64,000 bases of DNA from Albidovulum sp. (GTDB taxonomy: Bacteria; Pseudomonadota; Alphaproteobacteria; Rhodobacterales; Rhodobacteraceae): positions 59,980-123,979 of the forward strand of contig JAUQYA010000112.1 in the NCBI GenBank assembly GCA_030837785.1, read 5' to 3'. Shown here piece after piece: positions 9,645-18,017 of the stretch. The position numbers and the translations under genes were made by a program. How positions within the stretch are numbered: position 1 is the stretch's first letter; each line of letters begins with the position of its first letter. Under the pieces are notes generated by a model. It was not told where the DNA came from. It ran no database searches and worked only from the letters and a program-made list of their open reading frames with translations.

Positions 9645-12436
9645 GGCCGCCCTCTGCCCGGCCGGTGCCGTGGCGCGGGCGGGACCGGCGAGGCGAGCGG
9701 CGGGAAGGCGGGTTCGGCGGCGGCGCGGGGCGCCACCCTCTCGACCCGGACCCGCAGGTCGAACCAGGCCGCCTGGCCGGTGACCGGATCGCTGTTCGAC
9801 CACCTGAGCCCGTCGCCGTTCTCGGGCAGAAGTTCGTGGATCAGGTGATTGAGAAGAAAGCCTTTCGTCGCCTCCGGCGCGGCCGGGTCGAGCGCCCAGG
9901 CACCGCGGCGCTTGCCGATCGCGTTCCAGGTCCAGACGGTGTCCTCGTTCAGCGCCGCCATGTGCGCCACCGGCACCACGATCTGCCCCGAGGCCGAGGT
10001 CACGCGCGCCCAGTCGCCGTCGCGAAACCCCTGCGCCTGCCACAACTTCGTCGGCAGGTAGAGCGGGTTTTCCCCGTGGATCTGCCGCAGCCAGGCGTTC
10101 TGCGACCCCCAGGAGTGATACATCGCCATCGGCCGCTGGGTCAGCGCATGGACGGGATAGTCCACGGCCGCGGTCTCGCCGAAGGGCGGATACCAGAAGG
10201 GCAGCGGGTCCATCGCCGCCTTCAGACGCGCGCGCAGGTGCTCGGGCGGCTGACGCTCGCCGTGGCCCTCGGCGGCGCGGCGGAACCGTTGCAGCGGCTC
10301 GCACCAGACCGAGAAGAGATAGGGCAAGGGTTTGTCGTAGAATCCGAGGGTTACGGCCCAGTCCTGATATTCGGCGTTCCACGGCTTGAAAAAGGCCGCC
10401 GCCTCGGGAACATGCGCCACGCAGAAGCCGCCGTTCTCGATGTAGCGGTCGAGCTGGCCGGGGTTGGCAACGCCGCGCCCGGTCCGGTCGCCCTCTCCCC
10501 GCCATCCCATCAGCGGCCCGACCCCCGGGCGGCGTTCGTGGCGAACGATGTAATCCGCGTAATCCCGCCAGGTTGCGCGGCCATCTTCATTCACGAACCC
10601 GGGCAGGCCGAGCCGCGCGCCGAGGTCCACCAGCACCGACTGGAAGCCGCGCACCCCGGCATGTCCGGGGCGGTCCGGCGCCATCACCGGCCAGCGGATC
10701 GCGTCCGCCGCCGCGTCGGGCTCGGAGATCGGCCGGTCAAGGAGCGAGATGCAGTCGTGGCGTTCCAGATAGGTCGTGTCGGGCAGGACCAGGTCGGCAT
10801 AGGCCACCATCTCCGAGGCATAGGCATCGGAGTAGATGATCCGGGGGATGACATAGTCGCCTGCCTCGTCGCGATCGGTCAGCATCTCCATCACCGCGCC
10901 GGTGTTCATCGACGAGTTCCACGCCATGTTGGCCATGTAGAGCATCAGCGTGTCGATCCGGTAGGGATCGCCGGCATGTGCATTGGGGATGACCATGTGC
11001 ATCAGCCCATGCGCCGACAGCGGGTTTTCCCAGGAGAACGCCTTGTCGATCCGCGCGGGGCTGCCGTCCGGCTTCAGCGCGAGATCCTCGGGCCCGCGGG
11101 GAAAGCCCAGATGCGGGCCGCCAAGCGGCTTGCCCGGCGCGCAGTCGCAATGCGGCGTCGGATGGGCATCGAAGGGCTTGGGATAGGGCGGCTTGAACCG
11201 GAAGCCCCCCGGGGTTTCGACCGCGCCGAGCAGGATCTGCAGCAGGTGCAGCGCGCGGGCGGTCTGGAAGCCGTTGGAATGGGCCGAAATCCCCCGCATC
11301 GCGTGGAACGAGATCGGGCGCCCGACCATCGTCTCGTGCCGTTCACCGCGGAAGTCGGTCCAGGCGCGGCCGAGCACCACAGGGGCATCGAAGGCCGCTG
11401 CAATCTCGGCCGCCAGCCCCTTGATCCGGTTTGCGGAAATGCCGGTGCGGCCGGCGACTGCCTCGGGCGCATACTCCGCCGACAGGTAGCGTTCCGCGAG
11501 GTGCTGGAACACCGTCCGGCAGCCCTGCCAGCGGGCGCCGAGGTCCGGCCGCACCCCCTTGCGGTCGAAGGGCGCGGGCGCGCCCGCCCCCCGGTCGATG
11601 ACCAGAAGCCGCCCCTCGCCGTCGCGGAGAAGAAGCCCGTCGTCGCCGACGAGGCAGGGCGCGTTGGTCCAGCGCGCGAGATAGTCGAGATCGACCTTGC
11701 CGGCCTTCAGAAGCTCGTGGACCAGCGACAGGATCAAAAGCCCGTCGGTCCCCGGCGTGATCCCGTACCAGTCGTCGGCCACGGCGTTGTAGCCGGTGCG
11801 GATCGGGTTGACCCCGATCACGCGCGCGCCCCGCGCCTTGAGCTTGCCGATGCCGATCTTGATCGGATTGCTGTCGTGATCCTCGGCGACGCCGAAAAGG
11901 ATGAAAAGCCGCGTCCGCTCCCAGTCCGGCGCGCCGAATTCCCAGAAGGCGCCGCCCATCGTGTAGATGCCGGCGGCCGCCATGTTGACCGAGCAGAAGC
12001 CGCCGTGGGCGGCATAGTTCGGCGTGCCGAAGGCCTGCGCCCAGAAGCTCGTGAACGACTGCGACTGGTCGCGGCCGGTGAAGAAGGCGAAGCGTTCGGG
12101 CGCCGTCTCGCGCAGGGGCTTCAGCCACGAGACCGCGATTTCCAGCGCCGCGTCCCAGGTGATTTCCTCGAAGGCGCCCGACCCCCTCGGCCCGACCCGC
12201 CGCAGGGGGGCGCGAAGCCGCGACGGCGCGGTGACCTGCATGATGCCGGAGGCCCCCTTGGCGCAGAGGACGCCCCGGTTGACCGGATGGTCGCGGTTGC
12301 CCTCGATGTAGCTCACCCGCCCCGACTTCAGGTGGACGTCGATGCCGCAGCGGCAGGCGCACATGTAGCAGGTGGTGCGTCGGACCTCGTCCGAGACGTG
12401 GGGGGATGTTTCGACCCCTGGCTCCTGAAAGCCCAT
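9641..12436 (-). CDS. soeA: Sulfite dehydrogenase molybdopterin subunit SoeA
   Basis: Catalytic molybdopterin oxidoreductase of 931 residues, predicted to oxidise sulfite to sulfate in the cytoplasm. The N-terminus has the 4Fe-4S motif C-X2-C-X3-C-X27-C (C23, C26, C30, C58). It is followed by the molybdopterin-binding fold (GVNPIRTGYNAVADDW, GITPGTDG) and the C-terminal dinucleotide-binding domain. There is no twin-arginine signal, unlike periplasmic DMSO or polysulfide reductases, and this matches SoeA of Allochromatium and roseobacters. The ATG at 12436, with GGGGAACGG before it, was chosen over an upstream ATG at 12469. It lies 79 bp after ackA. A DMSO-reductase-like role is the main alternative; the xsc neighbourhood argues for sulfite. 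Confidence 0.84.
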   Translation of the reverse strand: MGFQEPGVETSPHVSDEVRRTTCYMCACRCGIDVHLKSGRVSYIEGNRDHPVNRGVLCAKGASGIMQVTAPSRLRAPLRRVGPRGSGAFEEITWDAALEIAVSWLKPLRETAPERFAFFTGRDQSQSFTSFWAQAFGTPNYAAHGGFCSVNMAAAGIYTMGGAFWEFGAPDWERTRLFILFGVAEDHDSNPIKIGIGKLKARGARVIGVNPIRTGYNAVADDWYGITPGTDGLLILSLVHELLKAGKVDLDYLARWTNAPCLVGDDGLLLRDGEGRLLVIDRGAGAPAPFDRKGVRPDLGARWQGCRTVFQHLAERYLSAEYAPEAVAGRTGISANRIKGLAAEIAAAFDAPVVLGRAWTDFRGERHETMVGRPISFHAMRGISAHSNGFQTARALHLLQILLGAVETPGGFRFKPPYPKPFDAHPTPHCDCAPGKPLGGPHLGFPRGPEDLALKPDGSPARIDKAFSWENPLSAHGLMHMVIPNAHAGDPYRIDTLMLYMANMAWNSSMNTGAVMEMLTDRDEAGDYVIPRIIYSDAYASEMVAYADLVLPDTTYLERHDCISLLDRPISEPDAAADAIRWPVMAPDRPGHAGVRGFQSVLVDLGARLGLPGFVNEDGRATWRDYADYIVRHERRPGVGPLMGWRGEGDRTGRGVANPGQLDRYIENGGFCVAHVPEAAAFFKPWNAEYQDWAVTLGFYDKPLPYLFSVWCEPLQRFRRAAEGHGERQPPEHLRARLKAAMDPLPFWYPPFGETAAVDYPVHALTQRPMAMYHSWGSQNAWLRQIHGENPLYLPTKLWQAQGFRDGDWARVTSASGQIVVPVAHMAALNEDTVWTWNAIGKRRGAWALDPAAPEATKGFLLNHLIHELLPENGDGLRWSNSDPVTGQAAWFDLRVRVERVAPRAAAEPAFPPLASPVPPAPRHRPGRGRP

Positions 12437-12515
12437 TCCGTTCCCCGTGCCTGCCCGCTGCGAGAACATTGTCCGCGTTCCGGCCCGGGCGCAACCCGCT
12501 TGTTCCCGCAGGCCG

Positions 12516-13664
12516 TCATCCGCCCTGCCCCGCGATCAGCCGGCGGGTGGCGGCGGCGATCCAGGCCTCCTCCTCGGCCGGAACGATCACCACCGGAAGC
12601 GAGCCCCGCGCCTCGATGCGGGGGGCGCCGCGGGCATTGGCCTGCCCGTCCACCGCCACGCCGAGGAAGGACAGGCCGGCGCAGATCCGCGCCCGCACCC
12701 CGGCGTCGTTCTCGCCGATGCCGCCGGTGAAGGCGACGCAGTCGAGCCCGCCCATCGCCGCGGCCATCGAGCCGGCGTGCCGCACCGCCCAATAGCAGAA
12801 ATGGTCGATGGCAAAGCGCGCCTCGGCGGTTCCCGCGGCATGGAGCGCCCGCATGTCCGAGGCGTGCCCCAGCGCCAGCAGGCCGCTTTCGCGGTTGAGG
12901 ATGCGGGCAGCCCCGTCGATCCCGTGGTCGGCGGCGATGCGCAGCACGGCATTGCCGTCGATGCCGCCCGCGCGCGTCCCCATCGTCAGCCCCTCGAGCG
13001 GCGAATAGCCCATCGTCGTGGCGACCGAGCGGCCCGAGCGGATCGCGCAGAGCGAGACGCCGTTGCCGAGGTGGCAGGCCAGAAGCCGCCCGGGCAGCGG
13101 TCCGTCCAGGATCGCCGGCAGCCGCTCGACGAGGCTTGCGAAGGATATGCCGTGAAAGCCGTAGCGGCGGATCCCCCTGGCCTCTTCGGTGGCGGGAATC
13201 GCGTAGCGCAGCGCCACCTCGGGGTTGGTCGCGTGGAAGGCGGTGTCGAAGACGCCGACCTGCGGCAGGTCCGGCGCGCGGCGGCCAAGCGCCCGGATCG
13301 CGGCGAGGTTGTGGGGGTTGTGCAGGGGCGCGATCGGCACGCAGGCCTCGATCGCGGCGATCGCCCGCCCGTCGAGGATCACCGGCTCGATCAGCGTCCG
13401 CCCGCCGTGGACGACGCGGTGGCCCGCCCCCGCCAGCCGCGCAACAGGAAAGCCCGCGGCGGCGGCGGTCTCGAGAAGGAGCCCGATCGCCGCCTCGTGG
13501 TCGGGGGCGGCGCAGGGGCGTTCGCCGGCGGCGGTCTTCAGCACCGCGGCGCCGCCGACCTCGGTCACGCTGAACGACTCGACGGGCGACGTGCCCTCAC
13601 CGAACAGCGCCACCTTGACCGAGGACGAGCCGGCATTGACGACAAGGATCGTGTCTCTGGTCAT
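12516..13664 (-). CDS. ackA: Acetate kinase
   Basis: Cytosolic kinase (382 residues) that converts acetyl phosphate and ADP to acetate and ATP. The N-terminal phosphate motif VVNAGSSSVK, GHRVVHGG, GVFDTAFH, RYGFHG, HLGNGVSLCAI and FTGGIGEND blocks are all present, with no missing catalytic segment. The length is slightly below the usual 390-400. It starts one base after the TSUP exporter stop and two genes after xsc. Its position suggests that it uses the acetyl phosphate made by Xsc; characterised aerobic sulfonate clusters usually have phosphate acetyltransferase (pta) there. Both pta and ackA may exist elsewhere in the genome. Confidence 0.95.
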   Translation of the reverse strand: MTRDTILVVNAGSSSVKVALFGEGTSPVESFSVTEVGGAAVLKTAAGERPCAAPDHEAAIGLLLETAAAAGFPVARLAGAGHRVVHGGRTLIEPVILDGRAIAAIEACVPIAPLHNPHNLAAIRALGRRAPDLPQVGVFDTAFHATNPEVALRYAIPATEEARGIRRYGFHGISFASLVERLPAILDGPLPGRLLACHLGNGVSLCAIRSGRSVATTMGYSPLEGLTMGTRAGGIDGNAVLRIAADHGIDGAARILNRESGLLALGHASDMRALHAAGTAEARFAIDHFCYWAVRHAGSMAAAMGGLDCVAFTGGIGENDAGVRARICAGLSFLGVAVDGQANARGAPRIEARGSLPVVIVPAEEEAWIAAATRRLIAGQGG

Positions 13665-13665
13665 C

Positions 13666-14412
13666 TCACATCACCGATTTCACCAGGCCCAGCGCCGCCA
13701 GCCCCGCCAGCAGAAGGATCGCGAAGCGGCGGAATTCCTGCGGGTCGGTCTGGAAGAAATGCCGCCCGCCCAGCCAGTTGCCGGCCAGCACCAGGGGCAG
13801 GCCCAGAGCGGCAGCCAGGCCGGTGTCCCGGGTGATCAGCCCGTGCCACCAGTAAAGCGGCGCCGAACCGACGTCGAGAAGCGGAAAGTAGGCCACCAGC
13901 GTGGCGCGGAACACCTGCGCCCGCATCGGCTGCGCCGCGAAGAAGGCCGCGACCGGCAGCCCGCCCATCCCCGGCGCATTGGCGGCGCCCGAAACCACGC
14001 CCACCGCGGCGGTGGCGGCCCTGCCCGCCTCGCCCGCCATCCGCCAGCCGGCGACGAGGACCGCGCACATCAAGAGGACATAGCCCGAGATCGCCGCCCG
14101 CGCCGCATCCTCCGGGATCGAGGTCAGCGCCCAGAGGCCGAAGGGCAGCCCCACGGCCGCGCCCCCGATCAGAAGCCGGACGCGGCGCCAGTCGACGTCG
14201 CGCCAGACGCCGCGCCAGGCCTGCACGCTCATCAGCAGTTCCCAGACCGTCGCCACGGCGACGAAATGCAGGGGGCTGGTCATCAGCCCCGCCGCCGCGA
14301 TCACCAGCGCCGAGAAGCCAAAGCCGGAATAGCCGCGCACGAAGGCGGCGCCGAGAACGGCGAAGGCAAGGAAGGCCGCCGCCCCCGCGGAAAGCCCGAA
14401 GGGCAGGTCCAT
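13666..14412 (-). CDS. TSUP-family sulfite/organosulfur exporter (TauE/SafE)
   Basis: Membrane protein of 248 residues with about seven to eight hydrophobic segments and the TauE/SafE pattern: an N-terminal FVRGYSGFGFSALVIAA segment and a second-half GAANAPGMGGLPVAAFF loop. Members next to xsc (TauZ, CuyZ types) are thought to export sulfite or sulfate released from sulfonates. Its ATG overlaps the xsc stop (TGATG) and its stop is one base before ackA, so it is translated with them. The substrate is inferred from the neighbourhood, not from residues. Confidence 0.85.
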   Translation of the reverse strand: MDLPFGLSAGAAAFLAFAVLGAAFVRGYSGFGFSALVIAAAGLMTSPLHFVAVATVWELLMSVQAWRGVWRDVDWRRVRLLIGGAAVGLPFGLWALTSIPEDAARAAISGYVLLMCAVLVAGWRMAGEAGRAATAAVGVVSGAANAPGMGGLPVAAFFAAQPMRAQVFRATLVAYFPLLDVGSAPLYWWHGLITRDTGLAAALGLPLVLAGNWLGGRHFFQTDPQEFRRFAILLLAGLAALGLVKSVM

Positions 14413-16187
14413 CACACCCCTTCTTGCGGCCGCATGTCGGCCCGGTCGATGCCCGCGACCTCCACCGGCTTCTTCATCGCGTCGCGGCGGAAGGGCTCGC
14501 CCAGTTCCTGGTTCAGAAGCGCCTCGATGAAGGTGGTCCTGCCCGCCTTCTGGTCCTTCAGCGCCTGGTCGAGCGCGGCCGTCAGCTCCGCCATCGTCCG
14601 GGCCTGCACCCCCTTCAGGCCGCAGGCCTGGGCGATGCCCGCATAGCTGACGCCCTCGTTGAGTTCGGTGCCGACGAAGTTGTCGGCATACCAGAGCGTG
14701 GTGTTCCGCTTTTCCGCACCCCACTGGTAGTTGCGGAAGATGACCATCGTGATCGCCGGCCATTCCCTGCGCCCGATCGCCACCATCTCGTTCATCGAGA
14801 TTCCGAAGGCGCCGTCGCCGGCGAAGCCCACCACCGGCGTGCCGGGATTGCCGATCTTCGCGCCGACGATGGCGGGGAAGCCATAGCCGCAGGGGCCGAA
14901 GAGCCCCGGGGCAAGGTACTTCCGCCCCGCCTCGAACGAGGGATAGGCGTTGCCGATGGCGCAGTTGTTGCCGATGTCGGAGGAGATGATCGCCTCTTTC
15001 GGCAGCGCCGACTGGATCGCGCGCCATGCCATCCGGGGCGACATCCAGTCGGGCCTGGCCTTGCGGGCGCGGTCGTTCCAGTCGGTGCCGGGATCGTCGG
15101 CCTCGTGATCCATCGAGGTGAGTTCCTGCGCCCAGGCCGACTTCGTCCTGGCGATCAGCGCCTTGCGCTCCGATCTTCCGGAATCTCCGGCATGGTCGCC
15201 CAGTTGCGCGAGGATCGCCCCGGCCACCTGTTTCGCGTCGCCGACGATGCCGACCGCCACCGGCTTCGTCAGCCCGATCCGGTCGGGGTTGATGTCGACC
15301 TGGATGAGCTTCGCCGCCTTCGGCCAGTAGTCGATGCCGTAGCCCGGCAGGGTCGAGAACGGGTTGAGCCTTGTACCGAGCGCCAGCACCACATCGGCCT
15401 TCGCGATCAACTCCATCGCCGCCTTCGAGCCGTTGTAGCCCAAGGGTCCGGCGAAGAGCGGATGCGAGCCCGGGAAGGCGTCGTTGTGCTGGTAGTTGCA
15501 GCAGACCGGCGCATCCAGCCGCTCCGCCAAGGCCTGCGACGCCGGGATCGCGCCGCCAAGGACCACGCCCGCGCCGTTCAGGATCACCGGGAACTTCGCC
15601 CCGGAAAGCAGCTTCGCCGCCTCGGCTATCGCATCCTCTCCGCCCGAGGGACGTTCGAAATCGACGATGGCGGGCAGCTCGATGTCGATCACCTGCGTCC
15701 AGTAGTCGCGCGGCACGTTGATCTGCACCGGCGCCGACAGGCGCTTGCCCTTGGTGATGACCCGGTTCAGCACCTCGGCGATGCGGGACGGATCGCGCAC
15801 CTCCTCCTGATAGGCCACCATGTCCTTGAAGGCGGCCATCTGCTCGACCTCCTGGAAGCCGCCCTGTCCGATGGTCCGGTTCGCCGCCTGCGGCGTGACC
15901 AGGAGCATCGGCGTGTGATTCCAGTAGGCGGTCTTCACCGCGGTGACGAAATTGGTGATGCCGGGGCCGTTCTGGGCGATGATCATCGCCATCTTGCCGG
16001 TGGTGCGGGTGAAGCCGTCGGCCATGTAGCCGCCGTTGCATTCATGCGCCACGTCCCAGAAGCTGATGCCGGCCTTCGGGAAGTAGTCCGAGATCGGCAT
16101 GAAGGCCGAGCCGATGATTCCGAAGGCATGTTCGATCCCGTGCCGTTGCAGCACCTTCACGAAGGCTTCCTCGGTGGTCATCCTCAT
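14412..16187 (-). CDS. xsc: Sulfoacetaldehyde acetyltransferase
   Basis: Thiamine-diphosphate enzyme (591 residues, usual length for Xsc) that splits sulfoacetaldehyde with phosphate into acetyl phosphate and sulfite, the desulfonation step for taurine, isethionate and related C2 sulfonates. Family-specific start MTTEEAFVKVLQRHGIEHAF, the cofactor-activating glutamate in HECNGGYMADG (E49), the block TIGQGGFQEVEQMA, and the metal/ThDP motif GDG...N (457-459 onward). It resembles Xsc more closely than acetolactate synthase or glyoxylate carboligase. The first ATG of MRMTTEE was chosen, with AGGAG eight bases upstream. It leads the block xsc-TSUP-ackA-soeABC and is preceded by a TauR-like regulator. 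Confidence 0.95.
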   Translation of the reverse strand: MRMTTEEAFVKVLQRHGIEHAFGIIGSAFMPISDYFPKAGISFWDVAHECNGGYMADGFTRTTGKMAMIIAQNGPGITNFVTAVKTAYWNHTPMLLVTPQAANRTIGQGGFQEVEQMAAFKDMVAYQEEVRDPSRIAEVLNRVITKGKRLSAPVQINVPRDYWTQVIDIELPAIVDFERPSGGEDAIAEAAKLLSGAKFPVILNGAGVVLGGAIPASQALAERLDAPVCCNYQHNDAFPGSHPLFAGPLGYNGSKAAMELIAKADVVLALGTRLNPFSTLPGYGIDYWPKAAKLIQVDINPDRIGLTKPVAVGIVGDAKQVAGAILAQLGDHAGDSGRSERKALIARTKSAWAQELTSMDHEADDPGTDWNDRARKARPDWMSPRMAWRAIQSALPKEAIISSDIGNNCAIGNAYPSFEAGRKYLAPGLFGPCGYGFPAIVGAKIGNPGTPVVGFAGDGAFGISMNEMVAIGRREWPAITMVIFRNYQWGAEKRNTTLWYADNFVGTELNEGVSYAGIAQACGLKGVQARTMAELTAALDQALKDQKAGRTTFIEALLNQELGEPFRRDAMKKPVEVAGIDRADMRPQEGV

Positions 16188-16273
16188 CCTGTCTCTCCTC
16201 AAGTCCTCGGGGTACGCGCGCCGCCCGCGCGGTGTGAAGCTTACGGTCAGGCGGGACGCGCCTGTAGGGCCAG

Positions 16274-17776
16274 TCAGGCCGGCCCCTTGATGCCAGACTG
16301 GATGCCAGACTGGATGCCACACTGGCGCAATTCGTCGGCGATCAGGGCCACGCCCTCGGCGATCCGGTTCTGCGCGATCGAGGAATAGGCCAGCCGGTAG
16401 GTGTCGCCCGGCGCGGTGCCGGGCGCGAAGAACGATCCTCCCGGCTCGATCAGCACGCCCCGCTCGCGCAGCCTCGGCGCCAGCGCGGCGGTATCGGCGC
16501 CCTCCGCCCGCATCCAGAAGCTCGACCCGCCGAAACCACCCTGCCCGGCAACCTCCAGCCCATGCGCCCCGATCGCCTCGTCCATCACCGTGCGGCGCCG
16601 CTTGTAGGCCGCGTTCAGCCGGTTGATCAGCGCGTCATAGTGCCCGAGCGCCAGGAAATAGGCGACGGTGCGCTGGAGATGGCCCGGCGGGTGGCGCAAC
16701 ATCGCGGCCCTGAGTGCGCGGGCCTCGCGGATGAAGCCCCCGGGCGCGACGAGATAGCCGAGCCTCAGCCCCGGAAAGAGCGACTTGGAAAACGACCCGA
16801 TGTGGATGACGCGCCCCTCGCGGTCGAGCGACTTCAGCGCCGGGGCGGCGGGCTTCAGGAACGACATCTCGAATTCGTAGTCGTCCTCGACGATCAGGAA
16901 ATCGTCGCGCCCCGCCCGATCCAGAAGCGCCACGCGGCGGTCCATCGGCATCGTCGCATTGGTCGGGCACTGGTGGCTTGCCGTGGTGAAGACCGCGGCC
17001 ACCCCCCGGGGCACCGCATCCGGCGGCAGGCCCTCGGCATCGACGTCGACGGGGCGCACCTCGGCGCCCTGCTGGCCGAGGATCATCCTCAGCCCCGGAT
17101 AGCAGGGGTTTTCCACCGCCGCCGCCCGCCCCGGCCCCAGAAGCACCGCCGCCGCGATCCAGAGCGCGTTCTGCGCCCCCATCGTCAGAAGCACCTCGCC
17201 GGTTCCGGCGGCGATTCCGCGGCGGGGCAGGATCGTCCGCGCGATGTATTCGACCAGCATCGGGTCGTCGTCCTCGTAGAAATCGTCGGTGAGCACCCCG
17301 AAATCGCGCCGCCCCAGGGCGCGCAGCGCGCACTGCCGCCAGTTCTGGTGGTCGAAGAGCGTGGCGTCGGCCTGGCCGTAGATGAAGGGATAGCGGAAGG
17401 AGTGCCAGTCGCGGGGTTTCGGCGGCAGGTCGTGGCTGGAGAACCGCAGCCCCGTCACCCGGTCCCAGTCGACGCTGTCGCCCCCCGGCGCAGTGTCGAG
17501 ATCGAAGCCCGGATGGCTCGGCGCGCTGTCGGAGACGTAATAGCCCGACCGCCCCCGCGCCGTAAGGTAGTCGTTCGCCACCAGCTCGGTGAAGGCGAGC
17601 GTCACGGTGATCCGGCTCACCCCCAGATGGCGGGCGAGGCCCCGGCTTGACGGCAGCCGCTCGCCCGGCCGGAAGCGGCCGCGCAGGATGCCGCCCGCCA
17701 CCATCTCCTGGATCTGCTGCTGCAACGTCCCGGTGGCGCCGGGGCTGAGGACGAAGGCTTCGGCGGGAATCGCCAT
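16274..17776 (-). CDS. tauR: MocR/TauR-type transcriptional regulator
   Basis: Chimeric regulator (500 residues): an N-terminal GntR winged helix (RFRPGERLPSSRGLARHLGV, residues about 37-57) joined to a class I aminotransferase-like domain. The PLP lysine is in GSFSKSLFPGLRLGYL. TauR proteins of this family activate taurine and sulfonate genes in Rhodobacterales; this one sits 86 bp upstream of xsc on the same strand, so it probably controls that block. The ATG at 17776 fits the family; the longer frame from 17917 adds unlike sequence. The C-terminus ends in a short GIQS repeat from a 12-bp tandem duplication. The effector (taurine or other) is not known. Confidence 0.82.
   Translation of the reverse strand: MAIPAEAFVLSPGATGTLQQQIQEMVAGGILRGRFRPGERLPSSRGLARHLGVSRITVTLAFTELVANDYLTARGRSGYYVSDSAPSHPGFDLDTAPGGDSVDWDRVTGLRFSSHDLPPKPRDWHSFRYPFIYGQADATLFDHQNWRQCALRALGRRDFGVLTDDFYEDDDPMLVEYIARTILPRRGIAAGTGEVLLTMGAQNALWIAAAVLLGPGRAAAVENPCYPGLRMILGQQGAEVRPVDVDAEGLPPDAVPRGVAAVFTTASHQCPTNATMPMDRRVALLDRAGRDDFLIVEDDYEFEMSFLKPAAPALKSLDREGRVIHIGSFSKSLFPGLRLGYLVAPGGFIREARALRAAMLRHPPGHLQRTVAYFLALGHYDALINRLNAAYKRRRTVMDEAIGAHGLEVAGQGGFGGSSFWMRAEGADTAALAPRLRERGVLIEPGGSFFAPGTAPGDTYRLAYSSIAQNRIAEGVALIADELRQCGIQSGIQSGIKGPA
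16289..16324. repeat. 12-bp tandem repeat at tauR 3' end
   Basis: Three head-to-tail units of GATGCCAGACTG, the last with one changed base. They encode the Gly-Ile-Gln-Ser repeats at the very C-terminus of the regulator, 13 bases before its stop, and look like a recent in-frame duplication. Confidence 0.85.
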
Positions 17777-17867
17777 GTTTGGACCCAGGGGGCTTCGGCA
17801 ACTGGACCTATCAACCCGCGCGGGCGCCCCGGCGTCAAGCCGCCGCCCGCACCGGAACGGCAATGCG

Positions 17868-17896
17868 CAAAGAAAACGGGGGGCCAGTGGCCCCCC
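17868..17896 (-). terminator. Intrinsic terminator of nrdJ
   Basis: On the minus strand a nearly perfect GC stem, GGGGGGCC-ACT-GGCCCCCC by symmetry (17878-17896), is followed by GTTTTCTTT. It lies about 120 bp after the nrdJ stop and 92 bp before the tauR start. A second GC hairpin without a T-run (17991-18010) follows the nrdJ stop directly. Confidence 0.7.
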
Positions 17897-18017
17897 AGTC
17901 TCGCCGTTCAGGCTCATCCTTTGTACCGCTCGGTGTTCTCGCCTGCGGCCTGAACGTCGTCGGGGGCGAGCGCACCCGCCCCGGAACCCCGCCCCCGCGC
18001 TGGCGGGGGCCGGTATC

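Noticed and set aside
7990..12436. Anaerobic DMSO reductase DmsABC
   Set aside because: The subunit plan is shared, but the catalytic protein lacks a Tat signal and the neighbours are xsc, a TSUP exporter and ackA, which favours sulfite dehydrogenase.
9476..12730. 1084-codon plus-strand frame opposite soeA
   Set aside because: No motif or sensible composition; the minus strand has complete iron-sulfur and molybdopterin motifs.
14412..16187. Acetolactate synthase
   Set aside because: It has the general ThDP fold, but the N-terminus MTTEEAFVKVLQ and TIGQGGFQEVEQMA blocks are those of Xsc, and no small regulatory subunit follows.
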